In this document: positions 1 through 8,519 of the stretch, piece after piece
How the letters are laid out: every line of letters begins with the position of its first letter
Position numbering within the stretch: position 1 is the first letter of the stretch
Assembly (NCBI RefSeq): GCF_019956415.1
Contig: NZ_JAHBDK010000028.1
Span: 1 to 64,000, forward strand
Length of the DNA stretch: 64,000 bases
Origin: Pseudomonas sp. GL-B-19
GTDB taxonomy: Bacteria; Pseudomonadota; Gammaproteobacteria; Pseudomonadales; Pseudomonadaceae
Direction: 5' to 3'
Made by a program: the position numbers and the translations under genes
The notes under the pieces: model-generated
Database searches by the model: none
What the model was told of the DNA's origin: nothing
What the model saw: the letters and a program-made list of their open reading frames with translations, nothing else

Positions 1-200
1 CCCGCTAGCGTCGAGCCTGCACGTTCTTTCCTGACCTGCTCGACCCAGCGGCGCAACGCAGTAGGGCCGATATCGAAGTTGGCGCAGACCTCAAGAATGG
101 GCTGGTCTTCATCAAGCACCATGCTTGCAGCATTGAGCTTGAACTCGCTGGAATAGGACTTTCGCATCATCATGCACACCTTAGATTTGGGCGCCATCAT
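1..200 (-). CDS. IS3-family transposase OrfA (partial, runs off the window)
   Basis: The 5' 66 codons of an OrfA-type DNA-binding protein are visible. Several ATGs are in frame (200, 197 and a run near 170); the family-typical start is just before RKSYSSEF. The visible part reads as a helix-turn-helix of the IS3/IS911 OrfA type: RKSYSSEFKLNAASMVLDE, then a central turn, then GPTALRRWVEQVRKE. In the family OrfA binds the IS ends, and a programmed frameshift joins it to the OrfB integrase domain. Only the beginning can be seen, so it is not possible to say whether the element is intact. Confidence 0.75.
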   Translation of the reverse strand, partial: MMAPKSKVCMMMRKSYSSEFKLNAASMVLDEDQPILEVCANFDIGPTALRRWVEQVRKERAGSTLA

Positions 201-240
201 AGCGCCCTATTGAGGTGTCCAATTTCATTAGGCCAGATCA
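1..240 (-). mobile_element. IS3-family insertion sequence, left end (partial)
   Basis: The terminal part of an insertion sequence that runs off the left edge of the window. It contains the 5' part of an IS3-type orfA on the minus strand. Read on that strand, the outer end starts near 240 with TGATCTGGCC and reaches TTGGACACCTCA by about 210, a layout typical of IS3-family left ends. The boundary at about 240 is inferred, because the sequence beyond it (241 on) is the inner part of a REP palindrome whose outer arm is missing. The other end and orfB are outside the window, so the target duplication cannot be checked. Confidence 0.7.
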
Positions 241-321
241 GCCTGCTCGCGATAGCGGCCTGTCAGTCACTGATGTGCTGAATGTGAAATCGCCATCGCG
301 AGCAGGCTCACTCCTACAGGG
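241..321. repeat. REP pair, left copy truncated by the IS
   Basis: Two inverted REP copies flank a short spacer. The right copy (about 294-320) is complete and reads ATCGCGAGCAGGCTCACTCC. The left copy begins abruptly at GCCTGCTCGCGAT, with the usual TGTGGGAGCGA outer arm replaced by the IS end. An IS inserted inside the palindrome would explain this. Confidence 0.7.
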
Positions 322-418
322 ATTGTGTTCACAATTGCCCAACCTATTCAGGCAGGACATTCAAAGACAAATCTCCTTACAATCCCCTCTTTGTTAGCTG
401 CCTAAGCAAGGATTCTGC

Positions 419-1306
419 ATGCAAGCCGCCAACCCGCGTCGCGGGTACATTCTGGGCCTGAGTGCCTACATCATCTGGGGACTTTTCCCGCTCTACTTCA
501 AAGCCATCGCCAGCGTGCCCGCCGTGGAGATCATCATCCATCGCGTGCTTTGGTCCGCGCTGTTCGGCGCCTTGCTACTGATGGTCTGGAAACATCCAGG
601 CTGGTGGCGTGAGTTGCGTGACAACCCCAAACGCCTGGCGATCCTGGCCCTCAGCGGCACGCTGATCGCGGCCAACTGGCTGACTTACGTGTGGGCGGTG
701 AACAACGGGCGGATGCTCGAAGCCAGCCTCGGCTACTACATCAACCCGCTGGTGAACGTCCTGCTGGGCATGCTGATCCTCGGCGAACGATTGCGGCGCA
801 TGCAGTGGATCGCCGTGGGTCTGGCGGCAGTCGGCGTGGCGCAACAGGTGTGGCAAGTCGGCAGCCTGCCATGGGTGTCGCTGGTACTGGCGTTGTCCTT
901 CGGTTTCTACGGATTGATCCGCAAGCAGGCGCCCGTCAAAGCGCTGCCCGGTCTTGTGGTGGAAACCTGGATGCTGGTGCCGATTGCAGTCGCGTGGCTG
1001 CTGTTCAACCCGACGGCGGCCAGCGCGCAACCCGAGTTCTGGACCACCTCCGAAGCCTGGTGGCTGGTCGCCGCCGGTCCGATCACGCTGGTACCGCTGA
1101 TCTGTTTTAACGCCGCCGCAAGGCATATTCCCTACACGACGTTGGGATTCCTTCAGTACCTGGCGCCGACGCTGGTGCTGTTGCAAGCCGTCCTGCTGTT
1201 TGGCGAACACCTGTCGTCCAGCACGCTCGTGGCGTTCATCTTTATTTGGGCGGGCCTGGCGGTTTACAGCGTCGATGCGTGGATAAGTCTGCGCCGCCGC
1301 CGCTGA
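419..1306 (+). CDS. rarD: EamA-family transporter RarD
   Basis: A 295-residue polytopic inner-membrane protein of the drug/metabolite transporter superfamily, RarD branch. It has about ten hydrophobic segments in two repeated halves. The N-terminal GYILGLSAYIIWGLFPLYFK and the later ANWLTYVWAVNNG are RarD signatures. The family was named for a locus linked to chloramphenicol resistance, but the natural substrate is not established. Length is normal. It starts at ATG 419 after an AAGGA-like sequence. No operon partner is evident: the IS end and a REP lie upstream and a gene on the opposite strand lies downstream. The stop codon is embedded in TGATCAAAAAA, which recurs inverted at 1422-1432. 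Confidence 0.9.
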   Translation: MQAANPRRGYILGLSAYIIWGLFPLYFKAIASVPAVEIIIHRVLWSALFGALLLMVWKHPGWWRELRDNPKRLAILALSGTLIAANWLTYVWAVNNGRMLEASLGYYINPLVNVLLGMLILGERLRRMQWIAVGLAAVGVAQQVWQVGSLPWVSLVLALSFGFYGLIRKQAPVKALPGLVVETWMLVPIAVAWLLFNPTAASAQPEFWTTSEAWWLVAAGPITLVPLICFNAAARHIPYTTLGFLQYLAPTLVLLQAVLLFGEHLSSSTLVAFIFIWAGLAVYSVDAWISLRRRR

Positions 1307-1520
1307 TCAAAAAACACACAAACCTCTACAGGCCGCGTCCCTCGTGGCCTGCATCGATCCTTCCCAAGGTTATCCACAGCGTGATCCCCGTCGTATGTGC
1401 GCAACTTGTTGAAACTGATGATTTTTTGATCAGATCCTGAAGAAGCCCGGCCGGCGTGGGCTGGCGGGCTGTCTCTACAGGTTATCCACAGGCAGGTGCA
1501 CGTTTAACTTGGATAACCCT
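1304..1520. repeat. Intergenic element with two DnaA-box matches and an inverted TGATCAAAAAA
   Basis: A non-coding stretch between the convergent genes rarD and gcvR-like. It holds exact TTATCCACA at 1370-1378 and 1482-1490, both on the plus strand, and a perfect 11-base inverted pair TGATCAAAAAA (1304-1314 and 1422-1432). The segment TGATGATTTTTTGATCA followed by CCTGAAG (about 1417-1442) is very like a segment at 42375-42402 inside the larger DnaA-box cluster. It looks like a smaller member of the same intergenic family. No protein-like reading frame was seen. Confidence 0.5.
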
Positions 1521-1521
1521 G

Positions 1522-2040
1522 TCAAGGTTCACTACGCAGCACCAACTCGACCATCAGATCGTCTGCCAGGGTTTCCAGGCGCGACTGCAATACGTCCAGC
1601 GACAAGGTCAGCGGCACCGCAAGGATTGCTTCAGCGTGAAACAGTGGCTCGCTGCTCATCGGCGCCGGGCGCACTTCAGTGACCAACCTTTCCAGGTTCA
1701 CACCTTGTTCGCTGAGCAGACGGGTGATGTCGCGCACGATTCCCGGGCGATCATTACCCACCAACTCCATCGCAATGGGTTTCCAGGTGCAGGACTGTTC
1801 GATGCCGCTTTCGGCAATCAGCACGCGAATGCCTTGGGCGGACAACGCTTGCAGGGCATCGACCAATTCATCGTAGGCCTCGGCCGGTACGCCCACTCGA
1901 AGAATCCCGGCGAACTGTCCAGCCATGCGCGACATACGGCTTTCCAGCCAGTTGCCGCCGTGCTCGGCAATGCACTGGGCGATGCGCTCGACCTGCCCGG
2001 CCTTGTCTGGAGCAAATACTGTGAGTACGAGGTGGTCCAT
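1522..2040 (-). CDS. ACT-domain protein, GcvR-like
   Basis: A 172-residue protein made of two ACT domains (about 3-75 and 87-165), the architecture of the glycine cleavage system repressor GcvR. The second domain begins with the typical LVGNDRPGIVRDITRLLSEQG. In Escherichia coli GcvR antagonises GcvA when glycine is low; Pseudomonas homologues are annotated by similarity and the partner is not proven. I chose the ATG at 2040. The longer frame upstream runs back through a REP sequence and is not protein-like. It is monocistronic and convergent with rarD. Given the glycine-producing locus later in the window, a glycine-sensing role is plausible but is inference. Confidence 0.8.
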   Translation of the reverse strand: MDHLVLTVFAPDKAGQVERIAQCIAEHGGNWLESRMSRMAGQFAGILRVGVPAEAYDELVDALQALSAQGIRVLIAESGIEQSCTWKPIAMELVGNDRPGIVRDITRLLSEQGVNLERLVTEVRPAPMSSEPLFHAEAILAVPLTLSLDVLQSRLETLADDLMVELVLRSEP

Positions 2041-2112
2041 GGCGCAGCCCTCTTTTGTTATAGAAACAGAAGTATAGGCAAGGCTTGATCCTGCGATGAA
2101 TCGTCTGACGCC

Positions 2113-2178
2113 TTCGCGAGCAGGCTCGCTCCCACAAGTCTTGCGCTGCACCTGTGGGAGCGAGCCTGCTCGCGATTG
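2113..2178. repeat. REP inverted pair (class 1)
   Basis: Two inverted copies of the main REP of this genome (TCGCGAGCAGGCTCGCTCCCAC and its complement) separated by about 20 bases, upstream of the gcvR-like gene. It has the REPIN arrangement of two REPs head to head. Confidence 0.85.
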
Positions 2179-2313
2179 GAGCGCCGCCGATAAACCTGCC
2201 GACAACAAATCGTGTACAACTTTTTATATTTAACTGGAACAATCCAATAGTTTTTTGAGAACATCCAACACCCCAGCGTGACTGCAATGCGTCATGGGGT
2301 CGCAGAACGACGT

Positions 2314-2373
2314 AATTAGTCTAATTTTCACAAGCGCAATTCATCATGTAGTATGCCGCAGCGCGCACTACAT
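2314..2373. promoter_or_regulatory. Two palindromes upstream of the small ORF and glcB
   Basis: AATTAGTCTAATT (2314-2326) is a perfect odd palindrome. ATGTAGT (2346-2352) and ACTACAT (2367-2373) form an inverted pair spaced by 14 bases. Both lie just before a short reading frame (2386-2517) and glcB, so they could be operators or part of a promoter. I do not recognise the cognate regulator. Confidence 0.35.
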
Positions 2374-2385
2374 AACGTTGGATCG

Positions 2386-2517
2386 ATGTCTGCCACAGGC
2401 ACACTCGCAACCCTGAAAAGCCCCATCAGCAAGGCCTACAAGCCGTTGATCGGACCGAACCCAGCCGCCCGCAAGGGCATGTACTGGCGGACGGGTTTGT
2501 GGTTTAAATGGCCATAG
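2386..2517 (+). CDS. Possible small protein (43 aa) upstream of glcB
   Basis: A short frame from ATG 2386 to TAG 2517 encodes 43 residues, beginning MSATGTLATLKSPISKAY, rich in Lys/Pro/Gly and ending in RTGLWFKWP. Composition and codon use look like real coding sequence, but the ribosome binding site is weak (GGA seven bases before ATG). It ends 60 bases before glcB. I do not recognise a family. It could be an independent small protein, a leader peptide for glcB, or chance. Conservation of the frame with synonymous changes across Pseudomonas would settle it. Confidence 0.4.
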   Translation: MSATGTLATLKSPISKAYKPLIGPNPAARKGMYWRTGLWFKWP

Positions 2518-2577
2518 GCTTCATTGTCAAAATTGAAGAGCTGAAAAGCGAAATAGCTGAGCAGAGTGAGGCAAGCA

Positions 2578-4755
2578 ATGACTGAACACGTTCAAGTCGG
2601 TGGCCTGCAGGTCGCCAAAGTCCTGTTCGACTTCGTGAACAACGAAGCCATTCCCGGTACCGGCCTCACCGCCGATAAGTTCTGGGCCGGTGCCGACAAG
2701 GTCATTCATGACCTGGCCCCGAAGAACAAAGCCCTACTCGCCAAACGCGATGATTTCCAGGCTCGTATCGATGGCTGGCACCAACAGCGTGCCGGTCAGG
2801 CGCACGACGCCGTGGCCTATAAAGCCTTCCTGCAAGACATCGGTTATCTGCTGCCAGAAGCAGCCGATTTCCAGGCAACGACGCAAAACGTCGATGACGA
2901 AATCGCCCGCATGGCCGGTCCGCAACTTGTGGTTCCGGTGATGAATGCCCGTTTCGCGCTTAATGCTTCGAACGCCCGTTGGGGTTCGCTGTACGACGCG
3001 CTCTACGGCACCGACGCCATCAGCGAAGCTGACGGCGCGGAGAAAGGCAAAGGCTACAACAAGGTTCGCGGCGACAAGGTCATTGCCTTCGCCCGTGCTT
3101 TCCTCGACGAAGCCGCGCCATTGGCTGCCGGCTCCCACGTCGATTCCACCGGCTACAAAATCGTTGACGGCAGACTGGTGGTCGCCCTTAAAGGTGGTAG
3201 CAACACCGGCCTGCGCAACGACGCTCAGCTGATCGGTTTCCACGGCGACGCTAGCGCTCCGACCGCGATCCTGCTGAAGAACAACGGCCTGCATTTCGAA
3301 ATCCAGATCGATGCCAGCACCCCGGTCGGCCAGACCGACGCTGCCGGCGTCAAAGACATTCTGATGGAAGCCGCGCTGACCACCATCATGGACTGCGAAG
3401 ACTCCGTCGCCGCCGTCGATGCCGATGACAAAGTGGTGATCTACCGCAACTGGCTCGGCCTGATGAAGGGCGACCTGTCGGAAGAAGTCTCCAAGGGCGG
3501 TCAGACCTTTACCCGCTCCATGAACGCCGACCGCACCTACACCGGTGTCGATGGCAAGGAACTGAGTCTGCACGGTCGTTCACTGTTGTTCGTGCGTAAC
3601 GTCGGTCACCTGATGACCATCGACGCCATCGTCGACAAAGACGGCAACGAAGTGCCGGAAGGCATTCTCGACGGCCTGGTGACCAGCCTCGCGGCGATCC
3701 ACAGCCTCAACGGCAGCAGTTCACGCAAGAACAGCCGCACCGGCTCGGTTTACATCGTGAAACCGAAAATGCACGGCCCGGAAGAAGCCGCGTTCACCAA
3801 CGAGCTGTTCGGTCGCATCGAAGAAGTTCTCGGTCTGCCGCGCAACACGCTGAAAGTCGGGATCATGGACGAGGAGCGCCGCACAACGGTCAACCTCAAG
3901 GCCTGCATCAAGGCTACCAGCGAGCGCGTAGTGTTTATCAACACCGGTTTCCTCGACCGCACGGGCGATGAAATCCACACCTCCATGGAAGCCGGCCCAA
4001 TGGTGCGCAAGGCCGACATGAAGGCCGAGAAGTGGATTGGTGCCTACGAAAACTGGAACGTCGACATCGGTTTGAGCACTGGCCTGCAAGGTCGCGCGCA
4101 GATCGGCAAAGGCATGTGGGCCATGCCCGACCTGATGGCCGCGATGCTCGAACAGAAAATCGCTCACCCGCTGGCCGGCGCCAACACCGCCTGGGTTCCA
4201 TCGCCGACCGCCGCTGCACTGCACGCGTTGCACTACCACAAGGTTGACGTGTTCGCCCGTCAGGCTGAACTGGCCAAACGTGCTCGTGCTTCGGTGGACG
4301 ACATCCTGACCATTCCATTGGCGGTGAACCCGCAGTGGACCGCAGAGCAGATCAAGAACGAACTGGACAACAACGCCCAGGGCATTCTCGGTTATGTAGT
4401 GCGCTGGATCGATCAGGGCGTGGGTTGCTCGAAAGTGCCTGACATCAACGACGTCGGCCTGATGGAAGACCGCGCGACGCTGCGTATTTCCAGCCAGCAC
4501 ATCGCCAACTGGCTGCGCCATGGCATCGTCACCGAAGAGCAAGTGATGGAAAGCCTCAAGCGCATGGCGCCGGTGGTTGACCGTCAGAACGCCAATGACG
4601 CGCTGTACCGTCCGCTGGCACCGAACTTCGACAGCAACATCGCCTTCCTGGCAGCGGTCGAACTGGTGGTCGAAGGCACTAAACAGCCGAACGGCTATAC
4701 CGAGTCGGTTCTGCACCGTCGTCGTCGCGAGTTCAAGGCTGCCAATGGCCTGTAA
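2578..4755 (+). CDS. glcB: Malate synthase G
   Basis: A 725-residue cytoplasmic enzyme that condenses glyoxylate with acetyl-CoA to give malate in the glyoxylate and glycolate pathways. The length matches malate synthase G, which is longer than the A isoform. Family segments are visible: the Mg-binding/catalytic core around [19 protein letters not shown], then [13 protein letters not shown], then [20 protein letters not shown] with the catalytic aspartate region near the C-terminus. I chose ATG 2578, which follows GTGAGG; a GTG at 2566 is in frame but would overlap the ribosome binding site. It is monocistronic with a strong terminator 22 bases downstream. Confidence 0.97.
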   Translation: MTEHVQVGGLQVAKVLFDFVNNEAIPGTGLTADKFWAGADKVIHDLAPKNKALLAKRDDFQARIDGWHQQRAGQAHDAVAYKAFLQDIGYLLPEAADFQATTQNVDDEIARMAGPQLVVPVMNARFALNASNARWGSLYDALYGTDAISEADGAEKGKGYNKVRGDKVIAFARAFLDEAAPLAAGSHVDSTGYKIVDGRLVVALKGGSNTGLRNDAQLIGFHGDASAPTAILLKNNGLHFEIQIDASTPVGQTDAAGVKDILMEAALTTIMDCEDSVAAVDADDKVVIYRNWLGLMKGDLSEEVSKGGQTFTRSMNADRTYTGVDGKELSLHGRSLLFVRNVGHLMTIDAIVDKDGNEVPEGILDGLVTSLAAIHSLNGSSSRKNSRTGSVYIVKPKMHGPEEAAFTNELFGRIEEVLGLPRNTLKVGIMDEERRTTVNLKACIKATSERVVFINTGFLDRTGDEIHTSMEAGPMVRKADMKAEKWIGAYENWNVDIGLSTGLQGRAQIGKGMWAMPDLMAAMLEQKIAHPLAGANTAWVPSPTAAALHALHYHKVDVFARQAELAKRARASVDDILTIPLAVNPQWTAEQIKNELDNNAQGILGYVVRWIDQGVGCSKVPDINDVGLMEDRATLRISSQHIANWLRHGIVTEEQVMESLKRMAPVVDRQNANDALYRPLAPNFDSNIAFLAAVELVVEGTKQPNGYTESVLHRRRREFKAANGL

Positions 4756-4777
4756 CTGATCGCTGACACCGGACATG

Positions 4778-4810
4778 AAAAAGCCCTGATCTTTGGATCA
4801 GGGCTTTTTT
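4778..4810 (+). terminator. Rho-independent terminator of glcB
   Basis: The stem AAGCCCTGATC / GATCAGGGCTT with a short TTTG loop is followed by TTTTTT, right after the glcB stop. The leading A run would also make it work for the opposite strand. Confidence 0.9.
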
Positions 4811-4830
4811 ATTTGTGAATGTGATCCCTT

Positions 4831-4922
4831 GTGGGAGCGAGCCTGCTCGCGATGACGGTGTGTCAGTAAACATTCATATCGACTGACACGCCCTCATCGC
4901 GAGCAGGCTCGCTCCCACAGGG
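4831..4922. repeat. REP inverted pair (class 1)
   Basis: Two full inverted REP copies (GTGGGAGCGAGCCTGCTCGC at 4831 and its complement ending near 4920) with a 45-base spacer that itself contains TGTCAGT/ACTGACA arms, so the whole 90 bases could fold into one long hairpin. Confidence 0.9.
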
Positions 4923-4948
4923 GAATGTGCAAACCTGACAGGTCTGAA

Positions 4949-5410
4949 CTAAGGCTTCGCCCCCAACTCATGTTTGACCAGCGCCAACAGTTTGTCGGGA
5001 TCTATAGGCTTGAGTAGAAAATCCACAACGCTCAAATGCATGGCCGCGATGGCGTCTTTTACATCAGCGTCACCAGAGACGATGATGATCGGCAAGGCCG
5101 CCCGAACCGACTCACGTACCTGACGGATAAGGTCCAGGCCATCGACATTGCCCATACGCAAGTCGGTGATCACCAGACCGATTGAAAGCTTTTTCACTTC
5201 TTCTTCAGCAACCAGCAGCTTGAGTGCGCTTTCACCGCTGGCAGCGGTGATGCAGCGAATACCGTCCAATCCAAGAATTTGCGTCAACAACTCGCGCGCG
5301 TCTTTATCGTCATCGACGATCAGCACCCGTTGCAGCGGCAAATCGGGTTCGAGCATGACGGCACTCAGCGCTTCGCGCTCGGCATCACTCAAAATATCGT
5401 GGTCGGACAT
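4949..5410 (-). CDS. Single-domain response regulator (CheY-like)
   Basis: A 153-residue protein: an N-terminal extension of about 27 residues, then one receiver domain and no output domain. The acidic triad is D33-D35, the phospho-acceptor is D83 in VITDLRMGNVDG, the switch residue is S112 in IIIVSGD, and the lysine is K134 in FLLKPID. Stand-alone receivers act by protein contact or as phosphorelay intermediates. No histidine kinase is adjacent, so the partner is unknown. It is divergent from the cNMP/CBS/DUF294 gene. It starts at ATG 5410. Confidence 0.85.
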   Translation of the reverse strand: MSDHDILSDAEREALSAVMLEPDLPLQRVLIVDDDKDARELLTQILGLDGIRCITAASGESALKLLVAEEEVKKLSIGLVITDLRMGNVDGLDLIRQVRESVRAALPIIIVSGDADVKDAIAAMHLSVVDFLLKPIDPDKLLALVKHELGAKP

Positions 5411-5661
5411 GGCGTTCTCTACGTTTTCATTTCAATTCCTTAGCACATCCGTCAGATATCGCTAAGCAGACCTTCAATGTGCACTTCGTCGGAAAATTTT
5501 CCTATAGTCAATGTAGGTGTTTTTTCTCACAGTCGTGTCAAACATTTCCTAACTTCCGACACCTGCATTGCCTACCTAGACTTACGTCCAATGGGCACCC
5601 TGCGCGCAGGGGCCGACCATGGCTGGGTCATCCGACAACGATAACTCCAACGGCTGCGGTA

Positions 5662-7602
5662 ATGGTTATGAGTAAAGCGGACGCCTTCACACAGGCAGGG
5701 AAAACCGCGGTGTTGCAGAACATCCAGGGCACTTTGCAATTTCTTCAACGTTTTCCGCCCTTCAATCAGATGGAACACGCTCACCTGGCGTATCTGGTTG
5801 AGCAATGTCAGCTGCGTTTTTATGCCCCCGGCGAGAGCATTATCAAACCCGCCGATGGCCCGGTTGAGCATTTCTACATCGTCAAACAGGGCCGCGTCGT
5901 CGGTGAGCGCCCGCACACCGCCAAGGGCGGCACCGAAACCACCTTCGAAATCACCACCGGCGAGTGCTTCCCCCTCGCTGCGCTGCTGGGTGAGCGTGCG
6001 ACCCGCACTGAACACCTCGCCGCCGAAGACACCTTTTGCCTTCAGCTGAACAAGCTGGCGTTCATCAAACTGTTCGCGCTTTCCAGCACCTTTCGCGACT
6101 TTGCCCTGCGTGGCGTCAGTAGCTTGCTGGATCAGATCAACCAGCAAGTCCAGCAAAAAGCCGTGGAGACCCTCGGCACTCAGTATTCGTTGAACACGCG
6201 CCTGGGCGAGTTGGCCATGCGCCACCCGGTGACTTGCAGCCCGGCGACGCCGCTACGTGAAGCGGTGAAGCTGATGCACGAGCAACAGGTCGGTAGCATC
6301 GTCGTGGTCGATGAGCACAAAGCCCCGCTGGGGATTTTTACCCTGCGCGACCTGCGCCATGTCGTGGCCGAGGGTAACAACGACTTCAACGAAGCCATCG
6401 AGCGGCACATGACCCAGGCGCCGTTTTTCCTGTCGCCGGACCACAGCGCTTTCGACGCGGCCATCGCCATGACCGAGCGGCACATCGCCCACGTCTGCCT
6501 GGTGAAAGATCACCGCCTGTGCGGCGTGGTCTCGGAGCGTGACCTGTTTTCCCTGCAGCGGGTTGATCTGGTGCACCTGGCACGGACGATTCGCAGTGCC
6601 CAGCGTGTGGAAAACCTGGTGTTGATGCGCGGCGAGATCGGCCAACTGGTCGAACGCATGCTGGCGCACGGCGCGTCGTCGACACAGATCACTCACATCA
6701 TCACCCTGCTCAACGACCACACCGTGTGCCGGGTGATCGAGTTGACCCTCGCCGAAAAAGGTGACCCCGGTGTGCCGTTCAGTTGGCTGTGCTTCGGCAG
6801 TGAGGGCCGTCGCGAACAGACACTGCACACCGATCAGGACAACGGCATTTTGTTCGAGGCACGGGACGCCGCGCATGCGGCTGAGATACGCGGAAAATTG
6901 TTGCCGATTGCCCAGCAGATTAACCAGAGCCTGGCGCTCTGCGGTTTCACGCTGTGCAAGGGCAACATCATGGCGGGCAACCCGGAGCTGTGCTTGTCGC
7001 GTGCCGAATGGGCGCGACGGTTTGCGGCGTTTATCCGCGAGGCGACGCCGGAGAACCTGCTGGGTTCGAGCATCTATTTCGACTTGCGCGTGGTCTGGGG
7101 TGACGAGCAAGAGTGCGAGCAATTGCGCCGCGGGATTCTCGATCAGGTCGGCGATAACCGGTTGTTCCAGCGGATGTTGGCCGAGAACGCCTTGCGCAAT
7201 CGTCCCCCTGTGGGGCGTTTTCGTGAGTTCGTACTGGCGCGCAAAAACGGTGAAAAAGCCACGCTGGACTTGAAGGTTCAGGGGTTGACGCCTTTCGTCG
7301 ACGGCGCACGGTTACTGGCATTGGCTCACGGCATCGAGACCAACAATACCCTGGAGCGATTTCGCCAACTGGTGGCCAAGGAAATCATTCAGCCGCTGGA
7401 CGGTGCGGCGTATGAAGAGGCATACCACTTCATTCAGCAAACCCGCATGCAGCAGCATCAGTTACAGACCCGGGAGAACTTGCCCTATTCCAACCGGGTC
7501 GATCCGGACATCCTCAATCATCTAGACCGACGGATCCTGCGTGAATCCCTGCGCCAGGCGCAACGCCTGCAAAGCAGCCTGACCCTGCGGTACCAACTAT
7601 GA
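5662..7602 (+). CDS. cNMP-binding / CBS / DUF294 nucleotidyltransferase-like protein
   Basis: A 646-residue cytoplasmic protein. Domain order: a cyclic-nucleotide-binding fold (about 20-140), two CBS repeats (about 180-295, starting MRHPVTCSPATPL and MTQAPFFLSPDHS), a DUF294 nucleotidyltransferase-like domain with the motif GSEGRREQTLHTDQDNG (about 376), and a C-terminal DUF294 substrate-binding region. GlnD-like folds carry the same GS...D.D metal site, but activity is not established for this family. ATG 5662 or 5668 is the likely start; the open frame runs upstream without protein-like sequence. Its stop overlaps the ATG of the exonuclease gene by 4 bases, so the two are translationally coupled and probably act together. 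Confidence 0.85.
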   Translation: MVMSKADAFTQAGKTAVLQNIQGTLQFLQRFPPFNQMEHAHLAYLVEQCQLRFYAPGESIIKPADGPVEHFYIVKQGRVVGERPHTAKGGTETTFEITTGECFPLAALLGERATRTEHLAAEDTFCLQLNKLAFIKLFALSSTFRDFALRGVSSLLDQINQQVQQKAVETLGTQYSLNTRLGELAMRHPVTCSPATPLREAVKLMHEQQVGSIVVVDEHKAPLGIFTLRDLRHVVAEGNNDFNEAIERHMTQAPFFLSPDHSAFDAAIAMTERHIAHVCLVKDHRLCGVVSERDLFSLQRVDLVHLARTIRSAQRVENLVLMRGEIGQLVERMLAHGASSTQITHIITLLNDHTVCRVIELTLAEKGDPGVPFSWLCFGSEGRREQTLHTDQDNGILFEARDAAHAAEIRGKLLPIAQQINQSLALCGFTLCKGNIMAGNPELCLSRAEWARRFAAFIREATPENLLGSSIYFDLRVVWGDEQECEQLRRGILDQVGDNRLFQRMLAENALRNRPPVGRFREFVLARKNGEKATLDLKVQGLTPFVDGARLLALAHGIETNNTLERFRQLVAKEIIQPLDGAAYEEAYHFIQQTRMQQHQLQTRENLPYSNRVDPDILNHLDRRILRESLRQAQRLQSSLTLRYQL

Positions 7603-8306
7603 GCCTGTTTTCGTGGCTGCGCCCGGTCACCCCACTCCTGACGGAAGAGTTGCAACAACGACTCAAGCGCTTGCCAGCAGTGGCCGACCTGGGTGAATGC
7701 AGCCTGCGCGAACAGCGCTGGGTGGTGCTCGACCTGGAAACCACCGGGCTGAACCTGAACAAGGACCGGGTGTTGTCCATCGGCGCCGTGGTGATTGAGG
7801 ACGGTGCCATCGACTTCAGCCAGCAGTTCGAACGCACGCTACGATGTGCCGACATGAAGCTCGCACCCAGCGTGCTGATTCATGGGTTGGGGCCAAGTGC
7901 CATTGCGGCCGGCAGCGACCCGGCGCAAGCCTTGCTTGAATTCATGGAATTCGTCGGCGACAGCCCGGTGCTGGCGTTTCATGCACCCTTCGATCAGCAC
8001 ATGCTTGGCCGGGCACTGAAAGACCACTTGGGCTACAAGTTGGCCCATCCGTTTCTGGATGTGGCAGACATCGCCCCGCTGCTGTGTCCACAGGCTCACA
8101 TTCGAGACGCCGGGCTGGATGAGTGGATCGACTGGTTCAAACTGCAAGTGTTCGAACGACATAACGCCAGTGCCGACGCCTTGGCGACGGCCGAATTGGC
8201 ATTGATCCTGTTCAGCCGGGCGCGGCAGCAGCAGATTCATAGCCCGCTGAACCTGCAACAGCGGCTGAGTCAGTGGAAACGCCGGCAGCAGGCCCCCTCC
8301 TTCTAA
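7599..8306 (+). CDS. DnaQ-like 3'-5' exonuclease
   Basis: A 235-residue DEDDh exonuclease of the DNA polymerase III epsilon type. ExoI is WVVLDLETTGL with catalytic D45 and E47, ExoII is in FHAPFDQHMLG, and ExoIII ends with the H...D pair in ERHNASADALATAEL. It lacks the C-terminal polymerase-binding tail of true DnaQ, so it is an accessory exonuclease rather than the replicative proofreader. It overlaps the preceding gene by ATGA. The pairing of this exonuclease with a cNMP/CBS/DUF294 protein recurs in pseudomonads; whether the first protein regulates the nuclease is unknown. Confidence 0.85.
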   Translation: MSLFSWLRPVTPLLTEELQQRLKRLPAVADLGECSLREQRWVVLDLETTGLNLNKDRVLSIGAVVIEDGAIDFSQQFERTLRCADMKLAPSVLIHGLGPSAIAAGSDPAQALLEFMEFVGDSPVLAFHAPFDQHMLGRALKDHLGYKLAHPFLDVADIAPLLCPQAHIRDAGLDEWIDWFKLQVFERHNASADALATAELALILFSRARQQQIHSPLNLQQRLSQWKRRQQAPSF

Positions 8307-8320
8307 ATATGTTCTGGCCC

Positions 8321-8388
8321 CATCGCGGGCAAGCCATGCTCCTACAGATGACCGGATACCCCTGTAGGAGCATGGCGTGCCCGCGATG
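8321..8388. repeat. REP inverted pair (class 1 variant)
   Basis: Two inverted copies with core ATCGCGGGCAAGCCATGCTCCTACAG and the complementary TGTAGGAGCATGGCGTGCCCGCGAT: a diverged form in which GAGCCTGCTC becomes a GGCA/TGCC core. Confidence 0.8.
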
Positions 8389-8476
8389 AACGATGACAGG
8401 TCGAACTGAATGCACACCGCCCCCACTCACCCGACCAGCGCCAATTGCGTACCGTCCCCGCCTCTGCGACAATCGC

Positions 8477-8495
8477 GAACAATTCTCGTTAGTTA
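8477..8495. promoter_or_regulatory. Possible Fur box before the ECF sigma gene
   Basis: GAACAATTCTCGTTAGTTA lies 25 bases before the sigma start and partly matches the Fur consensus of repeated GATAAT hexamers (AATTCTCGTTA is the best part). Fur control of fecI-type genes is the rule in Pseudomonas. The match is imperfect. Confidence 0.4.
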
Positions 8496-8519
8496 ATACT
8501 TCCCAATCGGTGATGTTGC

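Noticed and set aside
215..397. A 60-aa frame across the IS end and REP.
   Set aside because: It is composed of REP sequence (peptide SRAGSL) and not a gene.
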